Assembly: GCA_903828455.1 (NCBI GenBank)
Contig: CAIKMJ010000066.1
Location: 37,324 to 101,323 of the forward strand
DNA: 64,000 bases
Source: an uncultured Acidobacteriia bacterium
Lineage (GTDB): Bacteria > Acidobacteriota > Terriglobia > Bryobacterales > Bryobacteraceae
Reading direction: 5' to 3'
The position numbers were made by a program, and so were the translations under genes. The notes below the pieces were generated by a model, which did not search any database, was not told the origin of the DNA, and worked only from the letters and a program-made list of their open reading frames with translations. This document shows positions 8,102-15,981 of this stretch, piece after piece (position 1 is the stretch's first letter; the number at the start of each line of letters is the position of its first letter).

Positions 8102-9079
8102 TTACGCCGCCCGCCGTTGCCGGACTAAATCGATCAGAACCTGCTCCCAGCCAGCCCGGTGTACGATCCGCTCAAAACCGTGATGCCGGTTGCGGAGAAG
8201 ATCGGCACGGCTCAGTTTGCTGAGCTCCTCCCAGCTCTCAAACATCACGTAGATGGCGTTGCCATATTCCAGGTTTTCGAAGACTACGAGGTCATCCCTC
8301 AACTGCGCCCCGAAATACCGTTGAAAACCGCTCGCCCCGCTGACGTAGGCAACGGGCTTCAGCTTCTCAAGGAGGGCGTAACGGGCAAGCAGCTTCTGCT
8401 TCACCTCCGCGCTCGGGTTAGGGAACTTCGACAAGACACGAGTTAAGGTCTGGGCCCGCTCTCCAGGTGGCAGAATCTCCCATTCCACGCTGATTGTCTT
8501 CAGATACTCGGATTGATCGGCGTCACCGGCAAAGACATCCGCCGCTCCGACATTCTCCTGTAGGAGGTTTACCGATGCGAAAAGGTCGTCGGCAAAGCCC
8601 TCCGCCCGCTGATCGAGGACGCGCTCAACACGGAGTCGGAATACAAAATGAGGATCACTGCCTGGTTCCGCACGCAGCAGTGCAACCGAAAGCTCATCCT
8701 GCGCCGGCGGGATGAATTCCCTCTGGTAGACATCCCGTTCCCATGACACTTCGTGACTGCCGTTACCCCAGTCCCCATAGTTCGGCGCCTCGAAGCTGAA
8801 GGTCTTCGGGACCATCGGCAGGTCCTTCCGGACAATTTCCTGTCCCTCAGCGTTCCAACATGAGAACTTTCCCGTCGCGGGCTCGGGCATGACCCGATCC
8901 GGAAAGTGCGGCTCCCCATTAACTAACGTCATTCCGAGGTGCTGGTACAGCCCCGCCGCCAAGTCGGCTGCGGAGATCCGCTTGACTGCCGCAACCATGA
9001 CCTCGTTGCCGAGCCGAGCCGCCTTCTTCATAATGGAATCCGGAGTCCTCCGGAAATTTTTCTGCCATTTGGGCTTCAT
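8102..9079 (-). CDS. Unknown 325-residue first gene of the ubiquitin-like operon
   Basis: A soluble protein with no membrane segment, Walker motif or JAB/protease motif that I can see. The N-terminus is basic and helical; the middle contains WNAEGQEIV and FRLRVERVLDQ; the C-terminal ~60 residues have a distinct pattern (VVFENLEYGNAIYVMFESWEELSKLSR). AAGGA precedes the ATG. It is the promoter-proximal gene of the operon, 34 bp before the multi-ubiquitin gene, so it probably takes part in the same pathway. It contains very few cysteines, which argues against a cryptic E2 or a RING-type ligase. A sensor or effector role is speculation. Confidence 0.65.
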   Translation of the reverse strand: MKPKWQKNFRRTPDSIMKKAARLGNEVMVAAVKRISAADLAAGLYQHLGMTLVNGEPHFPDRVMPEPATGKFSCWNAEGQEIVRKDLPMVPKTFSFEAPNYGDWGNGSHEVSWERDVYQREFIPPAQDELSVALLRAEPGSDPHFVFRLRVERVLDQRAEGFADDLFASVNLLQENVGAADVFAGDADQSEYLKTISVEWEILPPGERAQTLTRVLSKFPNPSAEVKQKLLARYALLEKLKPVAYVSGASGFQRYFGAQLRDDLVVFENLEYGNAIYVMFESWEELSKLSRADLLRNRHHGFERIVHRAGWEQVLIDLVRQRRAA

Positions 9080-9304
9080 ATTGAACTTCGTCCTTTCAAA
9101 ATGCCTGTCTGTAAGTTAGTGATTCCTCGGGCGCCGCAACTGCTGCGACCTGTCCTCCCGGTAGGTAATGCCCGATATTCGGGGTTCATTGACACGGCTC
9201 GATTGAAATTTCTTTGTCCCGCGATGTCGATCCGCCGTTCTGAGCGAGCAGAGTGAAGTGGGGAAGCGAGCCGATAGAATTGAACGGAGGCAGCATGGTT
9301 CGAC

Positions 9305-9943
9305 ATGGCAAAGAAATCGGCAACTGTTGTGGCTGAGGACCGGGTTGCCACACCCGGTGAGATCAACGCAGCCATCGACGGTCTTTCTTCGGCCGACTGG
9401 TACCGGCTGAAAAAATTCGCCGACTACCACATCCTTCCCTTGGGAGATAAAGCCGGTGATCGACGGGGCCCTGATCTCCTGAACGCGGCCTTCGAACGTC
9501 TTCTTGATGGCTCGCGCAAGTGGGACAAGACCAAGGTGGGCTTCATGGGATTTCTTTTCGGCGCCATGAGGAGCATCGCGAACCATTGGCTCCGGAAGAA
9601 GGTCAGCCCGACGGAAGCGCCGGTACTTGCGTCGGCACTGATCAAAGAAGACGAAGACGGCAATCTGTCGGACCCGACTGAGGAATTCGCGTCAGAAGCT
9701 CCTGATCAGGCGACCATGCTTGTTTACCAGAAGACGCTCGAACAGATCAACGATGCCTGCGCCGACGATGAGGAGATCCAGATGGTTCTGGAAGGGTTCA
9801 AGGAGGGTCTCGATCCGGCTGCCATCCGCGAACTGTGGAGCCTTTCGCAGACGCAGTACAACACTATCGTCAGGAGAATGCGCCGACGCCTCGATGGGGC
9901 CGGCATCACCGATCCAACAATGGAGCACCGCCATGTCCAGTAA
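9305..9943 (+). CDS. Sigma-70-like (ECF-like) protein on the mobile element
   Basis: 212 residues. Residues ~50-100 resemble sigma region 2 (LLNAAFERLLDG, GFMGFLFGAMRSIANHWLRKK), and ~160-200 resemble a region 4 helix-turn-helix (AIRELWSLSQTQYNTIVRRMRRRL), with an acidic linker. It is the first gene of a three-gene set and diverges from the ubiquitin-like operon across a 225-bp region. The ATG at 9305 is 14 bases past a GGAGG; a closer ATG at 9295 opens only a 13-codon frame. It may be an alternative sigma factor for element genes or a phage/plasmid regulator. Promoter specificity cannot be inferred. Confidence 0.7.
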   Translation: MAKKSATVVAEDRVATPGEINAAIDGLSSADWYRLKKFADYHILPLGDKAGDRRGPDLLNAAFERLLDGSRKWDKTKVGFMGFLFGAMRSIANHWLRKKVSPTEAPVLASALIKEDEDGNLSDPTEEFASEAPDQATMLVYQKTLEQINDACADDEEIQMVLEGFKEGLDPAAIRELWSLSQTQYNTIVRRMRRRLDGAGITDPTMEHRHVQ

Positions 9944-10373
9944 AAACCGCCACGATTTGCACCTTCAGGCGCTCGTCGATGCCATGGCGCGGTCTGTAGC
10001 GGAAGCATCAGACGCAGAGATCCTTGAGGATGCACATGCCGCTGGCGTCGATCTCGACGCCAATGCCGCCCACTTAAAGCAAATGCTCACGGAGACGGCC
10101 AAACGATTTCAGAAGCGAAAGTTCGTCGCGGCTCAGCAGCAGTACAAGACAGAAGTCGAGAGGATTCAGCGCAAGTCGGTTCACTTGCCGGACTCAGCGG
10201 CTGAACGCCGGGCTCTCCTGCAGCTGGTGGCTGCGCAGCACGCTCAGGGTGCGATGGCCCTAACAGCCCATGGACGGGATCTCGAAGGCATTTCCGATAG
10301 CGATGTGATGACCTTGCTTGAGGAGCTTGACGAGCTAGGTCTTTTGGCCAACATCACGCCGAAGAAGGATTGA
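9933..10373 (+). CDS. Small helical protein between sigma-like and ImmA-like genes
   Basis: 146 residues from ATG 9933, overlapping the sigma-like gene by 11 bp. It is almost entirely helical and charged, with no cysteine pairs or membrane segments. The first third (ALVDAMARSVAEASDAEILEDA) has an acidic amphipathic helix; the C-terminus ends in ITPKKD. I recognise no family. Tight coupling on both sides suggests it works with the sigma-like protein and the metalloprotein, for example as an anti-sigma or adaptor that the protease could remove, but nothing in the sequence proves it. Confidence 0.65.
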   Translation: MSSKNRHDLHLQALVDAMARSVAEASDAEILEDAHAAGVDLDANAAHLKQMLTETAKRFQKRKFVAAQQQYKTEVERIQRKSVHLPDSAAERRALLQLVAAQHAQGAMALTAHGRDLEGISDSDVMTLLEELDELGLLANITPKKD

Positions 10374-10381
10374 CTTCGTTT

Positions 10382-11200
10382 ATGGGTGCCCCCGTCTTTA
10401 CATCAGTGTCCGCTTTGCTGGACGATCTCGGCATCACAGAACCCGACGAACTCGACCTCAACGTCATCGCGCAGCATTGCTGCGCCACCGTTCTTTACAA
10501 ACCGCTGGAGGGGTGTGCCGCCCGTATTTCTGGCGCTGGAGATCGAGCCATCATCACGGTTGATAGCGGCTCGAAGATCGAACGGCAGCGTTTTTCTGTA
10601 GGGCACGAACTCGGCCATTGGATGTTCGATCGTGGCAAGATGTCGTTGCTGGCCTGCGCGGAAAGTGTCTTCATAAGGGAGTGGTCGAACCAGAATCCCG
10701 AAACCCGCGCCAATCGGTACGCCAGTGACCTGCTCATGCCGGTGAGCATGTTTAAGCCGCGGGCCCAGCCCCTCAAACGCATCGACTTCGACGCGGTGAA
10801 GTCGATGGCCAGGATTTTCAAAACGAGCATTTCGGCGACGGCAATTCGGCTGGTGGAACACGGCCCGCTTCCGGCGATACTTGTTTGCAGCCGACCCGGC
10901 GGAATCGAATGGACTGCTCCAAAGAAGAAGGATTTCAAGCTTTGGGTTCAACAGCCCGGCCCCTACTCGTACGCATACGATATTCTCAACGGCAACAAGG
11001 AAGAAGGATCTGGCGATGTTCCTGCTTCGGCTTGGTTCGATCACCCCCTCGCCGCAAGCCACACGGTCCACGAGCATTCAATAAAGGGATTTCAGGACTT
11101 CGTCCTGTCCCTGCTCTGGTGGCGGGATGAAACGATGCTGATCGAACTCGATGAGTATGAAGAAAGGCAGGATGCGAGGCGCTCCGACTGGCGCGATTAG
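10382..11200 (+). CDS. ImmA/IrrE-family zinc metalloprotein
   Basis: 272 residues from ATG 10382 (GAAGAAGGA 12 bases upstream; a TTG at 10370 touches the ribosome site and is less likely). It has the IrrE/ImmA core: FSVGHELGHWMFD with the HExxH zinc motif, followed by ANRYASDLLMP, which supplies the downstream metal-binding region. ImmA-type proteins cleave repressors, and IrrE cleaves DdrO in Deinococcus. The C-terminal ~110 residues (from ~165) are an extra domain of unknown function. Being third in an operon with a sigma-like gene, it may proteolytically switch that regulator or its inhibitor; that is inference. Confidence 0.85.
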   Translation: MGAPVFTSVSALLDDLGITEPDELDLNVIAQHCCATVLYKPLEGCAARISGAGDRAIITVDSGSKIERQRFSVGHELGHWMFDRGKMSLLACAESVFIREWSNQNPETRANRYASDLLMPVSMFKPRAQPLKRIDFDAVKSMARIFKTSISATAIRLVEHGPLPAILVCSRPGGIEWTAPKKKDFKLWVQQPGPYSYAYDILNGNKEEGSGDVPASAWFDHPLAASHTVHEHSIKGFQDFVLSLLWWRDETMLIELDEYEERQDARRSDWRD

Positions 11201-11294
11201 AACTGAATAAAGCTTCCCTCAAACCCCCTTCGAACAATAATCTCGGTAGGGAACCGTCGGGCGGATCGTTTCCGAGTATTTCCCTCAACGACCT

Positions 11295-12071
11295 TTAGGT
11301 AGCGGCTGCAAGGGCAAACCCATGCTTTGCGCGATGCCGAGCCAGATTGGCGCGGTGTGACTCAGTCAGTGTCAGCGCTCGGGCCGAATCGATTTTCAAT
11401 TCGCTCGCTGCGATCGGCGTAAGATTTGGCGAACGGAGCGCTCGACCCGTGTCGTCGAAACTGATCAGCCCTGCATCGAATGCCGCGTCCCAAAGGGCTG
11501 AGAGCAACAGGCCATTGTGAACATCGAGGCGCAAAGCGTCGCTTTCGCACTCTGCCCAGGCCACGATATGAGATGCTCGCAGCAGAACCGGGTCCGTGAT
11601 ACCCGTGACGGGGCAACGGCCATTCCAGTACCGAACGAGCGCCTGCCGGAAGATGTCCTGACCGACCCTTTGGACCACCAGCCTCTCAGCTTCCGTTGTT
11701 CGCGAGGCATTCTTCGTAGCGGCGAGGAATTCTTTCAGCGGAGCATCGGGCAGGCTAATCCCTAGGCGATAGGTTACGTCGAGAGCCTCATGCAACTCCG
11801 CCAACGTCGCAAAAGCGTAGGTGGTAGTCCCCGGCCCCGGAGGCCGAGCGATCGCACCCACAGCCATCTCCGCCGCGACTTCACCCCGTCCCACGGAGAG
11901 AAACCAAGGTCCAGACTTGCCAACTGCCGCTAGCCAGATATCGCCCGGTGCCGTGGTGGAGCGGTAGTGAAACCACCCAGAATCGAGACCGAGATCCAGC
12001 CGGAATCCGTTGTCGAAAGCGGCTTTTTGGAGTTCCGTGCGGACGACAAAGGATGCTGGGCTTTCGATCAT
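11295..12071 (-). CDS. HNH endonuclease-domain protein of the defence operon
   Basis: 258 residues from ATG 12071, whose ATGA overlaps the methylase stop; a longer upstream start is possible. The C-terminal ~120 residues are an HNH_2-type domain: CPVTGITDPVLLRASHIVAWAE, then a conserved VHNGLLLSALWDAAFD segment. The N-terminal half has no clear family. Such proteins often cut DNA as restriction partners. Translational coupling to the methylase gene suggests this is the nuclease of the system, or at least part of it, since the methylase protein shows no clear nuclease motif of its own. Confidence 0.85.
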   Translation of the reverse strand: MIESPASFVVRTELQKAAFDNGFRLDLGLDSGWFHYRSTTAPGDIWLAAVGKSGPWFLSVGRGEVAAEMAVGAIARPPGPGTTTYAFATLAELHEALDVTYRLGISLPDAPLKEFLAATKNASRTTEAERLVVQRVGQDIFRQALVRYWNGRCPVTGITDPVLLRASHIVAWAECESDALRLDVHNGLLLSALWDAAFDAGLISFDDTGRALRSPNLTPIAASELKIDSARALTLTESHRANLARHRAKHGFALAAAT

Positions 12072-15000
12072 TTCAGGTCGCCTGCCTCCAACCGGTCCCA
12101 AGCTTCAAGCACTAGTCGGCGGGTGCGGTATTCGCCGTATTTCTTAATCTCGCTGTTCTTCAGAACGCGAAACGTCTCCGAGGGATAGGCTTCGCCCATC
12201 ACGTCGGCGGGGTCGAGGATGTATCGGAGTTCGTCGCGGGTGAGCCTATAGGCACGGGCGTACCACGCATCGAGTTCCGTGCGCAGATGGTCACGGCGTA
12301 TTTCGTCCCACGTGAAAGGCTTGCCTTCAAATCCGAGATCCCGGGCAAACTGCTGCATGGAGTAGCTCGTATAGGTAAGTTCAAGAACACGAGGTACTAT
12401 GAATTCCAAGTCAGCGTCAGAATAGACCGATGGTGGAAGTATCGGAAGCTGCTCGAGAATGAAAATGCTCAGATTGTTGCCACCCAATTTTTGCCGGGCC
12501 ACGAAATCGCAAGTGAGGCTGTTAAGGCATGCCACTAGTGCCGCCGCCAATCTGGCGCTAATCTGAGCCCCCGTGAACATGAGAGGCATACTATTCGAAA
12601 TAGCAGCCAGCGGAACAAAGGCGGCGATCATCGTTCTTAGAACATGTGCACTCGTGATGCCCCGCCAGCCCATCAGCCACTGTCTCGGCCAGTGCATGGC
12701 TGCAAGGCGGCTCATTACCTCGCGCTTGGGAACCCAGTATCGAGGCGTCACCTCGAAGTTGGGATCTGACTTATGCTCCCAAGAGACGTCCTGGCTGCCA
12801 TCCTTGCCGTACGTTCCCCACCTGTGATCAAAGTGATGGATCATTTTCGCCTCATACAAGGAGGAGTAGAGGCCGTCGATGTCGCCGGGTTGGGGCTCTC
12901 CGGAGAGCTCGCTCTTCAGCTGGCCTTCCGTCCTGAACCACTCGGAATCCTCCGCCATGTGCCAGATTCGAGAATGGAACCTTAGTTGCCACGGATTCCC
13001 CTCGACGCCTTTAGCTGCGTCGATTAAAACAGGGACATTTGAGTAAATACGACCTGTGAGCTCGGCGTCGGCCTTTGAGCGAAACACAGGAACGGTTCCA
13101 CTATTCGGGTTCATGGCTCGAATTTGGCTGGCACTGAGTCGGAATCGCCGCGGTGTGTCCGTCAACTGACTTGGAGCCCTAAGAAAGAATGAGAACTCAG
13201 CGGGAACTGTTGAGTCAGTTCCGAGAGCCAAAATACAAAACCGAAACGAGTGATGCACTGATGGAAATATGAAAGCTTCATTCTCGAAAGAAAAGAGCCT
13301 AAACAAACGGCCACGATCCACCAAGTCTGCGAAGAAGGCTCCTGTTGTCGCGTCGGTTGCGATTCCAGTAGGTACAACTATTCCAGCACTCCCGTTCTTC
13401 GCAGCCAAATTAGCAAACAGCTCGGCAAAAAGCGAATAAGTGTTAACGTCCCCCCGCCCCGTCAACGGAAATCTCTGCGAATCACGCGCGAAAACAGATG
13501 ATGCTTCAGCAGTGCGCTTTGCCTGCTCAAACTCCTCAAAAAGGCGTCGACCACGCGTGCCGTCAAGTGCTCCCTTCAGGTTCGCAATCATTTTGCCGCG
13601 CGCGTCCGCGTTTGGAGCCAGAGAAATCTCAGGGTCGCGGGGCGCGAAGAATTCCTGTTCTTGGATCTTGATGCGCTCCCACGGCGGGTTACCAATCACC
13701 GCGCTAAAACCGCCCTGCGCCATCACGTCTGGAAACTCGATTGGCCAATGGAAGACGCGCGCTTGATCAGCTAACTCGCGAACCGCGCCGATCAATGGCC
13801 CGTAGACTTGGCCACCCGAAAGTGCTCGCCACACGCTATCTGTCGTCGGCACAATTGCTTCTCCGTGGTCAAGGGGAACCTCCTTTTTCCGTGACAGGAA
13901 GGCGGCGACGTAGATGTCTGCGGCTTGCCGCCACCTCCAAAGCAGCTGTTCGTTGCGAACGTCAGCGAGCCGGCGCCTTTTCTCTGCAATCTGATCTGTG
14001 CTGTCTTCGGGGAGTCCGCGAACAGTACGCAAGGAGGCAACGGGTGGCGGTCCCGCGGGGAGTGCACTACGGCCGCCGATGAAATCCAGAGCGGCCTGCC
14101 CCTCACGCTCTCCCTTATTGCGGCGGAAGAAGTACTTGCAGGCATCCTTGTCGTCTCCCGAAAGAGGTTTGTATGCCGCATCTGGTATGCCCTGGCGCAG
14201 AACCTCTATGTCGAAAATACCGAGCAACGAGTCGCCGCAGAGGATGTTGGCATCGAGGAAGCCGAGAGGTTTACCTGGTTCGACAGTCTCGATCCAGAGG
14301 GCGACCTTGGTGAGTTCGACCGCCATAGGGTTGCGATCCACCCCGTGAATGCACGAACGCACGACATCGCGCAGAGCGTGACGATAGTCCGTAGTTGAGG
14401 CAACGCCGCCTGTTCTTGCGCGAGCCAAGCGAGTGGCTACCCTACGCGCCGCAGCCAACAAAAAATGTCCCGATCCGCAAGCTGGATCAATGACGGTAAC
14501 GCTGAGAAGACCAAGTATTTTGTCAGCCGATTCGGATTCGACACGATCCAACACAGGGTCAAGGGCACTATCGAGTAGCGTCTGGACGAGACTGTCTGGT
14601 GTGTAATAACTGCCGGTGGTCTTTCGCTGGTGGCCTTTTGATTCGTCGCCTTTCGCGAAGTCGAATCCCCGCCCATGGTCGACAAGGATCGGAGTCAGTT
14701 CGAGTAGGCTTTCGTAAACAGAGCCGAGTTCCTCCGTCTCCATATCGCGCCAATTCACAGGGACGAGGTTCCCGCCGTCTTTGAGCCACGCGAGGCGATA
14801 GACGGCTTCCATAAGGGCTTTATTTGAAAGCCGCGCGCCGTCAAGATCGGGGATAAGGTTGTCGAACAGCCCGCCGAGGGCTGGAAGACCGAGGTTGGGT
14901 TGCCCGTTTGTAAGGCCCCGAAAGGTGATCAGTAGACCTTCCCAGCGGTCGTAATGGCGATCCCACGCCGTCCGGCGCACCGCACGGTCACGTAGGGCAG

Positions 15001-15979
15001 CAACGGAGTAGCCCTCGGCGTAGAGTTTGCAGGCTGATGCATCCGCATCCGGCGGATGGAGAAGACTTTGCCCACTTTCCTTCCGATCCTCTGCGACAAG
15101 CAGGAAGATCATGCGATAGATCAAGCGCAGGAGCTGACCGAAGAAACCGGGCAATGCGAGCTCACCATTAGCAAGGCGCGTTCGCAAAGTCTGGTTGTCA
15201 GGATGCGAAACAAATCCGTTCCCGAGCGTGAGCAGTGCGGCCTCGACACCATCCCGCAAACGATCGCGGGCGACGAGGCCCTCCTTCGTTCCAGCTTCAC
15301 GCCATCTTTCCAAAAAGCAATCGCTGGCAGTAGCGTCGCCCGAGCTAAACCGGGTTGCGTGACACAACAGCCAGGCTGCCGCGAAGTCAGCGAAGTTCTC
15401 GCCTTCGAAAATCTGTCGAAGACTAACCTCGACGAATGCCGGTCGCGTCAAGCTCGCGTTGTGACGAGTCAGGCGAAGCTGTTCGCCGTTTGTGCAGAAA
15501 CCCCAGAGGGTCTGCTCCTTTTGGCTCAGCCAATCCTGAAGCGCTGAGGCCGCCGAGCGACGCCGGCCCTCTCCAGCCAGAAAGGTGCTTGCGCGATCAA
15601 GTTCATCACAGGGAGGTACCACAACAACCGGTACGCACCCTTTTCTGCCTTGCAATACGACGCCACTCTCTGATTTGTGCCTTTCAATGTCAGAGAATCC
15701 AAGAACACCCCTCAGTAGTCCCTCTGCGAAAGCAACCGTCGCTTCTGCCGACGGGTTGGCGCTGGCCGTGAAATCTTTGTACAGGGCGGCGGCGATGCGG
15801 TAGTAGCGAGCGATCTCGTCACGGATCGTCAGACCCTTCGGAACGCCATACTCAGCTTCCGTCTGATTGCTCGCTCGCCTTTCCGCAATCTGAGCGAGCA
15901 TTGCCGATGAGATCAGCCCACCCTCCAGAGTGATGGTGTCGAACGCACTTGTCGATTTCGCGCGGCGGGATCTCGACAC
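12068..15979 (-). CDS. Large class II N6-adenine DNA methylase (DrmMI/Eco57I-like)
   Basis: 1303 residues. SAM motif I DPACGSGHFLL and catalytic motif IV GNPPWERI are clear, in the order expected of gamma-type N6-adenine methylases. The long N-terminal and C-terminal regions, the C-terminal part with a probable target-recognition role, resemble type IIG/BREX PglX/DISARM DrmMI proteins. It should methylate a specific DNA sequence to mark self. I see no obvious PD-(D/E)xK motif at the N-terminus. It lies two bases downstream of the SNF2-like helicase gene and overlaps the HNH gene, so it is the modification component of a multi-gene restriction-type system. Confidence 0.88.
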   Translation of the reverse strand: MSRSRRAKSTSAFDTITLEGGLISSAMLAQIAERRASNQTEAEYGVPKGLTIRDEIARYYRIAAALYKDFTASANPSAEATVAFAEGLLRGVLGFSDIERHKSESGVVLQGRKGCVPVVVVPPCDELDRASTFLAGEGRRRSAASALQDWLSQKEQTLWGFCTNGEQLRLTRHNASLTRPAFVEVSLRQIFEGENFADFAAAWLLCHATRFSSGDATASDCFLERWREAGTKEGLVARDRLRDGVEAALLTLGNGFVSHPDNQTLRTRLANGELALPGFFGQLLRLIYRMIFLLVAEDRKESGQSLLHPPDADASACKLYAEGYSVAALRDRAVRRTAWDRHYDRWEGLLITFRGLTNGQPNLGLPALGGLFDNLIPDLDGARLSNKALMEAVYRLAWLKDGGNLVPVNWRDMETEELGSVYESLLELTPILVDHGRGFDFAKGDESKGHQRKTTGSYYTPDSLVQTLLDSALDPVLDRVESESADKILGLLSVTVIDPACGSGHFLLAAARRVATRLARARTGGVASTTDYRHALRDVVRSCIHGVDRNPMAVELTKVALWIETVEPGKPLGFLDANILCGDSLLGIFDIEVLRQGIPDAAYKPLSGDDKDACKYFFRRNKGEREGQAALDFIGGRSALPAGPPPVASLRTVRGLPEDSTDQIAEKRRRLADVRNEQLLWRWRQAADIYVAAFLSRKKEVPLDHGEAIVPTTDSVWRALSGGQVYGPLIGAVRELADQARVFHWPIEFPDVMAQGGFSAVIGNPPWERIKIQEQEFFAPRDPEISLAPNADARGKMIANLKGALDGTRGRRLFEEFEQAKRTAEASSVFARDSQRFPLTGRGDVNTYSLFAELFANLAAKNGSAGIVVPTGIATDATTGAFFADLVDRGRLFRLFSFENEAFIFPSVHHSFRFCILALGTDSTVPAEFSFFLRAPSQLTDTPRRFRLSASQIRAMNPNSGTVPVFRSKADAELTGRIYSNVPVLIDAAKGVEGNPWQLRFHSRIWHMAEDSEWFRTEGQLKSELSGEPQPGDIDGLYSSLYEAKMIHHFDHRWGTYGKDGSQDVSWEHKSDPNFEVTPRYWVPKREVMSRLAAMHWPRQWLMGWRGITSAHVLRTMIAAFVPLAAISNSMPLMFTGAQISARLAAALVACLNSLTCDFVARQKLGGNNLSIFILEQLPILPPSVYSDADLEFIVPRVLELTYTSYSMQQFARDLGFEGKPFTWDEIRRDHLRTELDAWYARAYRLTRDELRYILDPADVMGEAYPSETFRVLKNSEIKKYGEYRTRRLVLEAWDRLEAGDLK

Positions 15980-15981
15980 GT

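Noticed and set aside
9295..9336. 13-codon leader peptide with GGAGG upstream of the sigma-like gene
   Set aside because: The frame overlaps the sigma-like start and the peptide has no attenuator-type codon run or hairpin; the GGAGG can serve the sigma-like ATG itself.
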